Shown piece after piece: positions 12,120 to 24,437 of a stretch of DNA of 64,000 nucleotides. Numbering within the stretch: the stretch's first letter is position 1; each line of letters starts with the position of its first letter. Source of the stretch: Pyrrhosoma nymphula (lineage: Eukaryota > Arthropoda > Insecta > Odonata > Coenagrionidae); NCBI GenBank assembly GCA_963573305.1, contig OY754329.1, forward strand, positions 63,919,084 through 63,983,083, given 5' to 3'. The notes below the pieces were generated by a model. That model searched no databases, was not told the origin of the DNA, and saw nothing but the letters and a program-made list of their open reading frames with translations. The position numbers and the translations under genes were made by a program.

Positions 12120-12975
12120 CAACGATGACCAAACGCATCTTGCAGAAGAACTAATAACCAAAGCCAGACTAGTAGAACAGGCTGTTAGTGATGAAAAGAC
12201 AAAGTACCTGACAGAAAGAAGAAAAGCTAAAGAAGAGAACAATCTGCTAAGTGTAGGAGATAAAACCTTTGCAAGATGTACAGAATTTAAATACTTAGGG
12301 GTAACAAGTTATAAAAATCTCCAATGGCCGTAATAAATTGGCACCACTCGTCAAAATTACACCACAATTGCTGTGTTGGCTTGCGGGAAAAAGAGACAAT
12401 TCCACGCCAGTGACCAACTTAGGGGTAATCATTAATCAAGATAACAAGGAAGAAAAAGAAATATAATCAAGACTTATAAATGCAAAGAAGTGCTACTGGG
12501 CAATGCAAAACCTCCTTAAAACTAAAATATTATCAAGAAAAACAAAGCTTAATATATACATGACTGTAATGCAACCAGATTCCCTCTACGATTCAGAAAT
12601 ATGTGCTTTAAGCAAATATTTGGAGAGGAAGCTCATCACATTTGAAAATAAAGTCCTGAGAACAATATTGGGACCAGTAAAAGAGGGTGAAGATTGGCGC
12701 ATCAGAACAAATAAAAAACTAAGAGAACTATAAAACCTGATATTACCTATAGTTTTAATTAAATCAATACCTCTGAGATGGGTTTGCCACGTCTACGGAC
12801 GGGATGAAGAAACAGCGTTGAAAGAAATTTTAAAAGGAAGACCTGAAGGAAAAAGACATTTGGTAGTACCCAGACTATGATGGTGGAACCAAGTCCAAAA
12901 AGATATGGAAGATGGGAAGCTCAACAGCATCAATGGAAGACAGAGAGATGGCGTTAAGTTTTTGGTGAGGCCAAA
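12120..12975 (+). pseudogene. RTE-like non-LTR retrotransposon, reverse transcriptase relic
   Basis: Translation from about 12123 gives LVEQAVSDEKTKYL, then VGDKTFARCTEFKYLG. After an insertion, reading resumes with LGVIINQDNKEE, then a segment with LLKTKILSRKTKLNIY, then FENKVLRTILGPVKEGEDWR, RWVCHVYGRDEETALKEILK and GRPEGKRH. This is the C-terminal half of an RTE-type reverse transcriptase, after the catalytic YADD. That motif and the endonuclease domain are not seen. Stops occur near 12465, 12731 and 12878. The family normally encodes endonuclease plus reverse transcriptase of about 1000 residues, so this is a 5'-truncated dead copy. Confidence 0.82.
12305..12416. mobile_element. 112-bp insertion inside the RTE-like relic, 12-bp TSD
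   Basis: ACTTAGGGGTAA occurs at 12293-12304 and again at 12417-12428. Its first copy encodes the end of the FKYLG motif, and removing the intervening 112 bp restores the expected protein order. The duplicated string is therefore a target-site duplication and the 112 bp are an insertion. The insert has no terminal inverted repeats or poly(A), and I do not recognise its family. A short truncated retroelement is most likely. Confidence 0.82.
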
Positions 12976-12979
12976 AACC

Positions 12980-15900
12980 TATTACGGTTTGAGTGGCCAT
13001 GGAGGTTAGGCAAGGTAAAATATTTTGAATGGATTTTGGATGCCATTCTGTTGATATGACGATTATAAACTTCGGTTTTTCCTTAGAATGACCGATATAC
13101 AAATTTCCTTAGGCGCTGGAGTCCGGTTGTTGCGACCTTATGGTTTCTATGGCATCTTCTGTTTGCTCGATTTTGTATTTCGTGAGACTGTATTTCTAGG
13201 GCTGGTGGGAAATAGGTAAACGCATTGAATAGCTCAATCTTTGAGCAAATTCTTGCGTGGGCAATTACGAGTGTTTATGCTATCCTCGAAGGTGCAATCG
13301 CTGTCCTGTGATCGTGGGAAGCACCTCTTCTTGTGCAGCGTCCAATGGATCAATCCTTCCTTCCCACTTGCTCACCCCTTTGTCCTTGGCATAGACCTCT
13401 GCGGAGCCTTTGTCTTCGAGTCACGAGCTCATGGTATGGTCTATCCCCCGATCGTGCGATAGGGAACGAACAATTTGTCCCCATGAATGCCCGCGGGAAA
13501 TGCCAAATAATCCCCACTTCTCACCGTAGCCTCGTCTTACCCGTCCATCTTGCAGTGAGTGGAATGAGACCGGCCATTAATCACTCGCAAAAATCACCTG
13601 GAAATGAATAGCATCGCAGAAAACTGAGATCAATAAGATTTTTGACTTTTGTGCTCATATGGAATCCATCCATCACGAAAATGCTTTGCAAGGTGATTGC
13701 ATCGTCAATTCACAAATAATTTTCTGTATGTTCAGGAGCAAGTGTACCCGTCTGTTAATTTCACTCAGTGAGCCGACTTTAAACAATAGTTTGAAATTCA
13801 CCATGTGAAATGTTTTTCTACCAGCATATTGTACGTTAGCTGTATAATAATTGGTGTGTAAAGATCAAAGGAGTTAAACTGCATGTGAAAGCCAATAAGG
13901 GAGGAATAAACGGACATCCTGAGGGTCAATAGACGACAATTTGTGGTCTATTAGCTCATAAAGCTTAGATTGAAATGTCCCAAATTCTTCATCCTGATAC
14001 CGGTCTCTCCTTTTTGACTCGTTAGCATAGCAGGCAGAGGCTCAGTGAGAGTTTCATCGTGTTGGATATCCGATTTTGTAAGCGTATAGCTTAATACAAT
14101 TAATCGAGGTAATATCAATTATTTAAATTATGTGAGGTTAATAAATAATGGAATTAAGTTAGAGCTCACGTTCCTTAGATTTAAATTAAGTATGGTTTTA
14201 TCTCATCAATGTTACGCTCTTTCCTGTTAGAGTTCCTTATATTTCTCTTTACTTGTTTTTCATCTTATAACCTCTAATAGAAAATTAATTTGGCTCTTCG
14301 AAGGGAAGGCGCAATGAAGTATTGGATATCTTATCTACGCCGCTGTTTAAGGGATTCAAATTATTTTTTACACTGTAAATAAGCAGCGCTTTTCAATGTT
14401 ATTAGTCCTTAAAAATAAACGTCTGTCATCAAGTCGATTGAGTAAAATTTATGCACTTTCCATCATACCTAATCTCCGTAATATTCATTGAAAATCTTTT
14501 AAAAGCGATTTTGTGATTCACCGACTTCGGAAGCTTCCCACACCTATTCTGATGCTTTCGGCCTCTCCGAATTCTTCTCGTGCTGTTTGGTCTGCTACAT
14601 TTTTTACGCGCCCTAGAACACATTAAAGTCAATTTGTTCCCGCACGCCGTTATGACGTGCGAGATGAATTATGTCGTCGACGCGCGCATTAAATTTACGC
14701 TCTCCCATAAAGCGAGCGTGTTCCCGGAAAAAAAGACAGTAATGTGCAACGTTCGCGGGGAACCGTAAAATAGTTCTGTTTTATGGCTGCAACTATTCTT
14801 TCATTCGAAAACTCTCTTCTGTGAGCTTCAACTCTGATTGCCCTCTCCGAGATCGGTTGGAGCGGATGTGTCTTCGCGGAACGACTGCTCAGACGTGTAA
14901 ATCCTGAAACCAATATCCTCGAGCTCTAAAACTCCTCCTTCTGCCGGAGCGGCACTTAAAGAAAAGTCATTCCACCGACGCACGTCTCTGTCCACCTCCT
15001 CGGCTCCCATCGAATTCCCAAGCCATCTTCACTTTCACCTTCTTTTCCATTCTCCCAGCACCTTTTCTTCAGCTCGCTGTCCTGTCCTGTCTTATCCTCC
15101 ATTCTAATATATTGGAAACTTTCAATTAAAGGTCTTGAAGTCCAGGAATTTTGAGCGAGATATCACTTCACCTAGAATTCGATGAAATTGGCCTTGTTTT
15201 AAAGGAAAAACTCTCCTCTTTCCTATGATATCAAAATATTAACCCCTTACCGAACTGATTTTCGAGCCATTTGATTAAAAATATAACCTGTTTTTCATGG
15301 GATTGATTACGGCTGTGCGCTCCAGAGGGAGAATATTGAAAAAATTATGAATTTCTAACGCCTAAGTTACGCCAAAAAATTAACGTTGTGTACTTTGTAT
15401 GTTTTCTCTAATATTTATCAAAATTAATCAATTACTCACCGCGGTAATTTTTACAGAATCGCAAAAAAAACCTATTGTGAAGGCGTTTTCACCGTACGGC
15501 GTGAAATTATGAGTCAAGTTAAAGACTTATGTAGTCATATTTATTTATTTACCGAGAATTTTTGTCATATATAACTATATTTTTGCGTCATTAATATTAC
15601 AAAATTTACTTCTTACTTCTTACAGACGCTGAAATTAATAAAATAAAATTGAATTATGGTCTCCATTGGGGAATATATCCCTACAGTAAGCCCGTTTCGC
15701 AAGACACTTGTTCCAGTACAAGTGAGAGGATACTAGCTAGTGTGATTGCTTTCAAGCATCATGTGATGCAGAACCAGCTTACTGGCTAGTAAGGATAATT
15801 GCTATAGTACTCGCTGAGCTACTTGATTTCATAATTGATGCGGTACTGGTTTGCTGTTCCCAGTAGGAGCTGTCGACCAATCACGTTAGTTTTTACAGAT

Positions 15901-17870
15901 GCTGTGTGATCTTCACTTTCTGAAATCAACGCCATCCGAACCTCCTGTGGCTATTGGTAATTGTCTGGCTGTGAAATCAACAATAAATAAAAATGCCTTG
16001 GTAGTCTTTTGGGTCGCCTGCTGTTACAGATTGGTCAGTTTAAAATAATAGCAGACATGCGCTACGATATGAATGAAAATAGTATTCCCTCGCCAGTACA
16101 AGTTCAATGATCGTATTAAACCTTCTAGGATGGCTCCAATCATGCTGGATTCAGTCCTCTAAATCAAGTATGTACCGGGTAGCATTCTAGGTCCTGTGCT
16201 TGAGCGTAAAAGCGTAAAAATTAGAAATCCTAATGGTATTCATACAGAGACCATTACCCAATGTAAAATCATTTAATCATCCAATGTATAATGTATAAAT
16301 AAATCTAATTAATATCGTAAAAAAAGTAATTTTTAAAACAAGAGTATCGTATGAAACGGGCTTTAGCGCAGATCGGAGCACATCAGCAAACTTCAGTGTA
16401 CACAAACGAAGTTGAGTGGGACGACGTGCGCAGGCAAAACGTACGGTAATATACCGATATGTGCCATTCAGTGGGATCACAATAGTCACGGCCAAATGTT
16501 TAGTTAATTTTCAAAGAAATCGGTCAAACTGCGTTATTTAAAAGGTAAGCTTTTTACCCTTAAGTAATGAAAAACTTTATCCATGTTTGAGGCGTTCGAT
16601 GCAAATGAACGTACCAATAACAATAATAATGCGATAATCGAAGTTCCTCTCATCTTAGGCGCTCTCCAGCGCATAATTCCGCTTGCGATCAGTTTTGAGG
16701 TGCGCTGCTTAAGTCGCAGGGTCTGAAACGAATGGAAAGCAATTGTGCTTTTGTGTAGCAATGTGCGCAGCGAACTGGAACGGATGGGAAGCTCCCATTT
16801 TCAACCATATTTCTGCATTGCTGGGATATGTCCTTACACATATTTTTGATTTTACTAATTACTTGTAGGTATTAATAAAAATTTTGCTGACTATCGAGTT
16901 CCAATTTTGAATTTAACCTAAAAGCTCTTAACAACTTGGCCCTCTACTGCAGAGATCGACCTATGCACTGTCTAATACACATAATAACATGCATAATAAT
17001 ACATCGACATAATAACTGGCTCATTTACTATCGTAAACGGTCGGAAATAAAAATTACCCCAGTTTTACGTGAGTAACACAGATTGTTACTGTTTAATACC
17101 TGAAACAGTGAAAATAAAATATATTTATATGTTTTAATGGATTTTTGAGACACTCATTTTCAATAGCTCAAGTAGCAAAACTTCACATTTTCCCAGCTAA
17201 TTTACTATGAACATTATTATCGGATTTTAGTTAAGGTAGTCACAATATTCTATAATTTAAGGGTGATGACGAGAAAATAACCTTAAAAAGGTGGAAATGT
17301 GGTTGAATGATGTATTACAGCGTGACCAAAAAAATAGAGGGTGATAAAAGGGAAAATGTTGAGCAAGCGTGGAATTACGAGAAAATGGCAAGTTTATACG
17401 GTAAAAAATAGGGCTAAAAAACTGAACGTTTCAAAGGGATCGAATATTGGAAAAAATGATAATTTTGTGAAGGAAGCATTGGAGTATACTCCCAAAGGTT
17501 GGGTAAATTGAAAACAGTCGAAGAGACTTTTCAATGGAGAACTTGAACTTGAAATGAAAACAAATCTGTCACGTACATACTTCTAAGTAGGTACTTAAAA
17601 CAGTCTTTTGCATTTCTTCACATAAAATTGGAATATCGCACTCATATGCACTTTGACTCTGTAAAAGGTAAATACCGTGCCTGCCGTGCCGTACCTGTAG
17701 TCCCGGTATCCTCAAAATTTGATAAAATTTGAAGTTTTATTTGTTGCTTTATTCTCCCTTTCAATTTCCTCGGGTTCCTTCGGATTTTAAGAGCAAAAAC
17801 TGTTAAATGGTAGGAAAGCCACTGCTTCAAATATAAAATTTAATACGGAGCTACTTTTTCATACATTAAT
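12980..17870. other. No gene recognised
   Basis: Nearly 5 kb of AT-rich sequence with only short open frames. I see no conserved protein motif, tRNA fold, clear TIR pair or tandem array. Confidence 0.4.
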
Positions 17871-17876
17871 ATTTTG

Positions 17877-18140
17877 TACGTTGCCAAGACATCGTCCAGA
17901 ATCTTCTTGGACTTCTCAGATCCGAAGAGTGCGCTTCGCACCTTGCCGTTGCCGTTCTCCCAGCCTCGCCGGCACCCACGCCCTGGTTCCTCGAAGCAAG
18001 GTGCTATTATCTCCATCGAGGAGTCGACGACCCAGCAAAATTTGGAAAATGATATTACGGCCTTCTGCGGCGAGGTCCGACAAGCCACAAGGGCCCTTGA
18101 CCCTTACCGAAACTGGTCCTCGCACCGAAGACTGAAATGA
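17877..18140 (+). other. GC3-biased open frame, possible exon of unknown gene
   Basis: From about 17877 to a TGA at 18138 one plus-strand frame stays open through DNA clearly richer in GC than its flanks. Third codon positions in this frame are mostly G or C, as expected for a real exon. The product would be hydrophilic, with a proline and arginine-rich middle (FSQPRRHPRPGSSK) and an acidic-polar second half (IEESTTQQNLENDITAFCGE). There is no ATG at its left end and no clear splice acceptor there. An antisense frame is also open over 17840-18088. I recognise no family. It may be a terminal exon or a chance open frame. Confidence 0.28.
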
Positions 18141-18144
18141 AGCA

Positions 18145-21100
18145 GTCGCCGAATGAACATCATCGTTTATATCTAGAGTTTGATCGAGATGGATTAATTA
18201 TGTAAACTTTTCTCTCTGTGAAGGAGTCAGAGAGCACAGTCGTCTCTCCGGGCACCACGATTTGCCTGAAACTCTACTAAAAACCACGAGGTTGAAATTA
18301 TCCGTGTTTAAAGCTAGTGTGGAAAATAAACTTGAATTCGTTGAATATTAATAATTCATTCAATATAAGCCACATTTATCTATTTTTACTTAATTTTAAC
18401 GTTGATCTATCAGAAATACTATTTCCCAAAAGATTGTGTTCTTTAGCCGTCTTCGGAATTCATTCTGTGGGTATACGCAAAAATTCATAACTAGTTATTG
18501 TACGCATACTTAGCACGTTTTTATTATCTCATCTACATGCTATTTCTAATTTGATTTATTATCTGCTGTTTTAGCACCTTTAGACTGTCCTATGTATAAT
18601 TTATTTTTATAAACGTTTTTTACCCGGACTTTTCGTTCCCTCCATTTTATCGGCCTTCAGAATGAATATTATGTACACTTTTGTTTTATCAAGAAATTAA
18701 TTCGGGAGAACACTTCATCCTCTACATGTGAATGCTTAATCCTTGTGGCTATCTTCTAATGAACAATTGTTTAGCAAAAAATATGTAACGCTCATACTAA
18801 ATGAAAAAACAAGGTAAAATAAAAAGACACAGGTACCTACGTCTTATTACTCATTTTAATCACTGAGCTTTGCGAGTCGCAAAATTTGCGGGCGTCTTCT
18901 CTCTATCTTTAACAAGGCTCTTCCCGAAGCCTCGATTTGTCAATGACGAAAATTAACTAGAGAAGTAACATATTGGATAGTCTTTTATTTTAGCTGAATT
19001 TTGCCATTGCAGAGTAAGCTTTATCTTTTCAACTAGTTATTGCCTCGAGGCAGGATCTCTTATTCGTAGTTTCATTTTTAGGGAACAGATTATTTCTATC
19101 GAGTTTCTTTTACAGATTATTCGATTCGTATTTTCCTTAGAATAACTTTTAGGACAAATATAGATGGGTGGTTGCACCGCAAACACGCTGGAAATTCGCA
19201 TAAATTGCAGGTAAAATTCCTTCCAATGAGTTCTTGAACCCTTTTACTTGAAATTTTCCTGCCTCTCAAAAATTCGCGGAGCTGGAAATAAACTGTGGAA
19301 ATTCTCAATTACCTTGATTAGGATTCCAAACTCGTAACATATATTTAATTGGTTTGATTCTTGGTCCCTCTTATCTGAGGCAATTTCTCCTCATTCATCG
19401 AACATAACTTCCAAATTTGTCAACCTTTCTAATGCGTTTGAAAAACGTCATTGATTATAATGTCGTGTTTTTAATCAGTGTTGGCCCTAACTCCATCTTT
19501 CTATGTGAGGATTGTGGTGCTGGGGATCCAGAGAAATATGTGGTAGTTCTGGAAAACTAAATAAATCTCAGAGAAATAATTGAATTGAGGAAAAATGTGG
19601 GAAGATCCTCACCACCCATGAATACTACGGTGGCCTTTTCTTTGTCATCTGAATACTATCGATTTTTTGTGATGGAAAGTTAGTTTTTAATGAGTAAACC
19701 GATTCCGATGAGTAGAAAATAGTCAATAATGTGTGGAAAAACGAACATCCTTCCCTAATTATCTTTTTTCAATCCTGAAAGTCTCACGCCCAGCTGTCCT
19801 TTCTTTCACCTTGCTAACTTCTGTTCTTCCAGCGATTTCTTTTCTATTGACTCCCTTAATTCCTTCTTACTTCGTACTCTTACTCTTTCCTCGATTGATC
19901 TCTCATCACCATGTCACGATTTCATCAGCCTACTGATAAAGATAATTACCACCCAATCTGCCCTTTAGTCATGTTGTATTTTTTTACGCATTAATTCTAT
20001 TAAATGTTTATTTATTATATTTGTAATGCTTATTGATTCACAGAAATCTATTATGTTGTTGTTTATTCAACATGAATGACCAGTCTTAGGTTTTTATGAA
20101 TTTAGAAAGGCAAAATAATAAAACAAAGAATAGTAAAGGGAGAAGTAGTAGTATTGCAAGCTGTAAGGGTATCCAGATTCTGAGTTTCGTCGGGAATACT
20201 ATGGAAATAAGAGAACTCTGTGGGAATATTGCTTTCCAGTAACTGTCGCCACCATGTATAACCATGTAATGGACGTCCTACACAAAAATTAGTTACGCGC
20301 TTCCCTCAACAGACGGGCAGCGACGAAAGATGACGCAAACGGTAACCTCTTGATTATCCCCGTGGCTTTCAGTTGCTCACCTTTTTCGAGCCAAAGGAGG
20401 AAAGAATGGTTGGGTGGGTGGGATGAATTGTAGTGGGTAGGCTTTTATTTTAATTTCGAAACATGTAATGATGCGGGATGGCAACACGTTGGTGACACGT
20501 CACTGCCAACTCTAGGCATGACTAGTAGGTACAAACTTAATTTATACCTTCGTCTCCACTTCCTCCCTCCGTTACTTTCACGGTCCATTATGGCACACCT
20601 TATCTTTTTCCTTTCAAGCCTCCACCACCTCGCCTTTTTTTCACTCGCCACTCCACCCGAGAGCTTAAATCACGCCAAAGCGTCGCGTCTGCGGTTGAAA
20701 TCTTCCGGAGAGAGAGAAAGAAAGAGTAATAGCGAAGTCGGTACTTTGTTATTGCTTTTATCTCGCATCCACGCCATTCCGACCCGCAGGGACAGTCTTG
20801 TTTCCTTAGCAGCGTCAGTATCTCGGTGCGCTTGTATCGCTTTTTCTTTTGTTTTTATTAAGTTCATCTCTTTTAATCTTAACGCGCGAGCCTTTGAATT
20901 GCCCCGAGATGGAGAAGAAGAGGAGAAAGAAGCACATGTGCTTGTTTAGAAGTGCGCTCGGTGAGTTGCAGCTGTTGTCCGGATAGGCTTTCGTCCCATC
21001 CATCTCCCGCTCCGTATTTAGCGCGTACTTCCTTCGGTCTTCCACCTTACTCCTCTTGCTATCCAGTTCCGAGCCCCTTCATCCCTTAACTTGATCTCCA

Positions 21101-21960
21101 GCGAAGACGTAGGCGCCTCCTTATCGCTTCCCCATCGTCTCCCTCACTTCCTTTACAGATATATTAATTACTATGCATGTTATTTTGTTAATGTCATTAA
21201 TTACGTAAGTTACTTTTATACATGACTATATTTGATTATCATTTAGTAATTTTTCTGACGAAATAACTTGGAAAATCATTTCGTTTATTTAATCCAGCGT
21301 TTAGATTCTTAGTTTTGCATATTAATAAATAATTTAATAATTTATTATTTTAAATTCTAGTCTATTTTTCACTTCTAATATTTACCTTTCATCATAATCA
21401 GCTGTTATTAATTAGTTTGTCATTGCGCTCAATTTCATTCTCTTTTAAGCTTACCTCTTATATAAAGAAATCTCATAATTACTAATTTAATCATCTCTAA
21501 TTAATTATTCAGTTGTATTTCATCCTCGTCTTTCCTCCGTTATCCTTACAATTTTTACAATTACATTTCACCTTCTTATACTGTTTTCGAGAAGGTAATT
21601 AGTCTCAGCATGTGTCCAGTAAGTTTGTCTCTACTACTATTCCGTAGTTTGAATTTGAAATTGTTTTGTCCTCTTGCTCTTTGTATGAATCTTCATCGGT
21701 GATTACTTCCGTCCCTTTGATCTTCATAGCTGTTCAATGAGCCACATTTTATTTGCTTACAATTTTTCTGCTCTAGTAATCGTCTAAGCTTCACTGCCTT
21801 ATACGAACATGCTCCATGCTCACGTTTTAATGAAGTGTTTCCACTATCAACCATTTTCAGGTTTTCTGCTCCATAGAGAAACTATTTTTGTGAAATTCAA
21901 CGTTTCGTTCTTCCTACAGAGAATTGTTAGGAGACTGATGCAGAGAGATTAATTATTATG
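18145..21960. other. No gene recognised
   Basis: AT-rich throughout except a pyrimidine-rich, CpG-richer tract at about 20,530-21,130. That tract has open frames on both strands (20,518-20,949 plus; 20,815-21,045 minus) but no domain or codon signal I trust. Confidence 0.4.
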
Positions 21961-22106
21961 TTTACGTTGTTACTGTTGTAACTGGCCCCTCCGACTTCCC
22001 GGAAAACGTCAGGTTTCATTACCATCATAATGGCCGGAGACTATGCAGGGTTAGGACAGTTTTCGCACCCACGTCCGACGCCCATAGGATAGGTGGCTAC
22101 GCTGCG

Positions 22107-22484
22107 TTGGGGTCACGCGTACACAGTAGATGGAGCAACCCCAGGATGATGATGGCCTTCTGCATGCGAGCTTCAAGTAATTCCGCTTGTGCCACGCAGG
22201 GCAGAATACACTTGATGATACTTAGCAGTGAACCCTTGGCTCCACCGAGAATACCTATGATGAGGACAACTAGTTACACGAAATGTCCGGGTTACATTTG
22301 CTCAAGTTCAAAGAGCAGATCTTGATATTTAGTTCGTTGTCCACCTCTTTAGAATCCTTGTTTGTTTCATCCGGAGCCGAAAACTCAATCACGCACGTAG
22401 ATCGTGTGAGGTGGTCGAGGAAAACGATATCAGGCTTGGCCTCCATCTGCCTGGTGGTGAACGAGTAATTCCACCAGATTATAC
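22107..22484 (-). pseudogene. Restriction-like endonuclease domain of the R4/Dong-like element
   Basis: On the minus strand from 22,484, YNLVELLVHHQ is followed after a frameshift by KPDIVFLDH (about 22,438-22,412) and CVIEFSAPDE (about 22,398-22,369). The PD and E spacing matches the PD-(D/E)-x-K type endonuclease of this class, which nicks the target for primed reverse transcription. A further frameshift leads to a YQDLLFELKQM-like segment, LVVLIIGILGGAKGSLLSII and AELLEARMQKAIIILG, the usual C-terminal end. At least two frameshifts and one stop are present. Confidence 0.75.
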
Positions 22485-22490
22485 ATTTAT

Positions 22491-22693
22491 TCGTCGGCCT
22501 CGGTGGTGCGGGGTAACGTCCTCTCCTGCCAACCCAAGGGTCGCGGGTTCGAGTCCCGCCTGGGGAGGATTTTTCTCCTCCGAGGACATGGTTGTGTGTG
22601 TTGTCCTTTGTTACTGTTACAACGCATGATGTAAAATGGTCCTCGAGGCTGTATTCAGGTTGATGAAATAAATAAAAAATAATATTAAAAAAA
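22491..22693 (+). mobile_element. tRNA-derived SINE inserted in the retrotransposon
   Basis: The head begins with CGGCCTCGGTGGTGCGG, with an A box (TGGTGCGGGGTAACG) and a B box (GGTTCGAGTCCCG near 22,548). The tail region has CCTCCGAGGACATGGTTGTG and ends AAATAAATAAAAAATAATATT followed by an A run. The flanks ATTTATTCGT (from 22,485) and ATTTATCGTT (from 22,694) look like a target-site duplication with one indel. The acceptor arm does not pair properly, so this is not a working tRNA gene. The insertion is in the opposite orientation to its host element and therefore younger than it. Confidence 0.85.
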
Positions 22694-22799
22694 ATTTATC
22701 GTTCTTCATGACTGACTCAAAGTCGCCAGGGGCATAGGGCAGCACAGGTGTCTCGTCGGTGCTATAATGGTGTCGCAGGTGAAAGTAAAACACCCGCAG

Positions 22800-23111
22800 A
22801 GCCCCGTTGTGCCGAGTGATATACCTACGCTGTCCTAGCGCAGTAACCGCCGGCGGAGAGAAGGTGACTCAAAGTCTCCAGCTGGGCTCGACACGCCCTG
22901 CATCTCGTGTCCGCAACCTCCGCCTTCAATATAACGCGGCGATACACGAGGGTGTGTATGACACTATCCTGACACGCGAGGACGAAACCCTCGGTCTCGG
23001 AAAGACCGGCGGAGCGTAGGAAGCCAACGCCAGCTCCTTCGATAACCCATGCTTTTTCATGTTTCGATAGAAACACCCATGCGTGGGCTTATCGGTATGT
23101 GCCTTGAGCAA
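22800..23111 (-). pseudogene. R4/Dong-like CCHC-like zinc-binding region
   Basis: Two overlapping frames carry the continuation. The first, from 23,111, reads THGCFYRNMKKHGLSKELAL. The second (23,076-22,825) reads SETEGFVLACQDSVIHTLVY, then RCRACRAQLETLSHLL. This C-x-x-C followed by H is the putative zinc-binding region that precedes the restriction-like endonuclease in R2 and R4-type elements. A frameshift lies between about 23,000 and 23,040. Confidence 0.75.
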
Positions 23112-23158
23112 GGCCTTCTGCTCGGATTTTTGATGTCGAGCTTGAAGACGTCTGCCTT

Positions 23159-23760
23159 CTAAGACAAGATGGACGTGTCATCGTCGCTTCCGTCGGATGG
23201 CTGGTCTAAGTCCATACCGGTTTCGTCCGCTGCCCTCTTTGCCGCCTGGAAGAGAAAAGTCCCTGCTACCACACTCTCGTACTCTCTCACGATACTGAGC
23301 AGGGGGTCTCTGCTTTTAAACACACGGCATGCTGTACCCAGGACGACTCTCTTGTGGAGACAATCCAGACTAAATAATCCTCTACCACTTATATTGCGGG
23401 GGAGATACAATCTGGCAACGGAAGATTTCGGATGAAAACTTAGGAAGATGGCCATCATCTCCCTCGTTCCCCTATCGAGGTTCTGTAACTCGTTGACGTT
23501 CCATTTCATGCATCCGTAGGTAAACAGCAGTGTAAGAATCGTGAACATGTTCGTGGTAAAAACCTTGCTCTTGCCAGACAGCTCAGAACTCCAGATTTCT
23601 TGAGAGTCTGCCTGTACTTGGCGGAGAACCTTTCCTTCACAGCGGCAACCTCCTATATTTGACGCTGGGGGACTCCGAGGTATTCATAGCTGTCATCGTC
23701 CTCGAGGTGACGAATAACGCTCTCGTCAACGAGTTGCGCGTCTTCCGTGTACTCCGAAAA
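23159..23760 (-). pseudogene. R4/Dong-like RT thumb and C-terminal region
   Basis: Upstream in this strand, DDDSYEYLGVPQRQ (about 23,700-23,670) is the thumb motif of the class. The continuous frame 23,548-23,159 then reads KWNVNELQNLDRGTREMM, HPKSSVARLYLPR and GRGLFSLDCLHKRVVLGTAC, all in family order. It ends in an acidic run, SDGSDDDTS. One frameshift and one stop separate the thumb block from the longer frame. Confidence 0.8.
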
Positions 23761-23763
23761 TCT

Positions 23764-24300
23764 TCATCTCGCCAGGTGGATGGATGCACACTTGTCTAAT
23801 CCGAACTCCATACCTATAGCCTCACTTATTCCAGTACGGTTCCAGTGCAGCGCGAAGGTCTTTTGCATTAGAAGCAGGTCATCCATATAAAATAAATGGG
23901 TGACCTTATGCTTCCTGTCACCTGGAACACCGCACATGTATTCTCTACCTCGTCGCAGCCTAAGGGGCAGAGGTAGGAGGGAAATACAGAGCAGTAAGGG
24001 GCTCAGGGTATCGACTTGAAAAACACCATGGCGGTATTTTACCAACTCTGTCGAAACTGACTACTTGCCTGAAGCCAGGACGAAGCGCGTTATCCAGAGT
24101 GGCAACAGGCGATATATGCAACACAACCTCTGGGTGGACTTTCATTGACTTCAGCTTGGCGATCATAAGCACATGCGAAGTGGTGTCGAAGGCCCTTTTG
24201 TAGTCCATCCAGGCCATTGAAAGGTTTCGCTTATGCTGGATGGCATTCTGGCATATTCACCTATCAATTAGCAGGTTGTCCTTGCACCCCACGATTCTTC
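23764..24300 (-). pseudogene. R4/Dong-like reverse transcriptase palm
   Basis: Three catalytic blocks are visible. Block A is MAWMDYKRAFD (24,217 to 24,185), preceded in frame by a stretch with GCKDNLLIDR and one stop. The block before the active site is GVFQVDTLSPLLLC (about 24,029 to 23,990); the usual glycine after Q is replaced by V. Block C is HLFYMDD (about 23,900 to 23,878), with both catalytic aspartates intact, followed by GMEFGLDKCASIHL. A and B/C are in different frames, so there is at least one frameshift near 24,045-24,100. The enzyme cannot be made from this copy. Confidence 0.85.
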
Positions 24301-24437
24301 GCTTTGAGCGCCTCTGCTCGTACATATTCTCTCACAAAGACTGGGTATCGTGGAGGATAGGGCCGCTCAAGATCCAGGTGAACGCCTTATGAACGAGTGT
24401 TGAGGCAGTTTATAGGTCGGTAGTTCTTTGGATCGGA

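Noticed and set aside
22494..22570. A working tRNA gene
   Set aside because: A and B boxes are good but the acceptor arms do not pair, and a SINE body with an A-rich tail follows.
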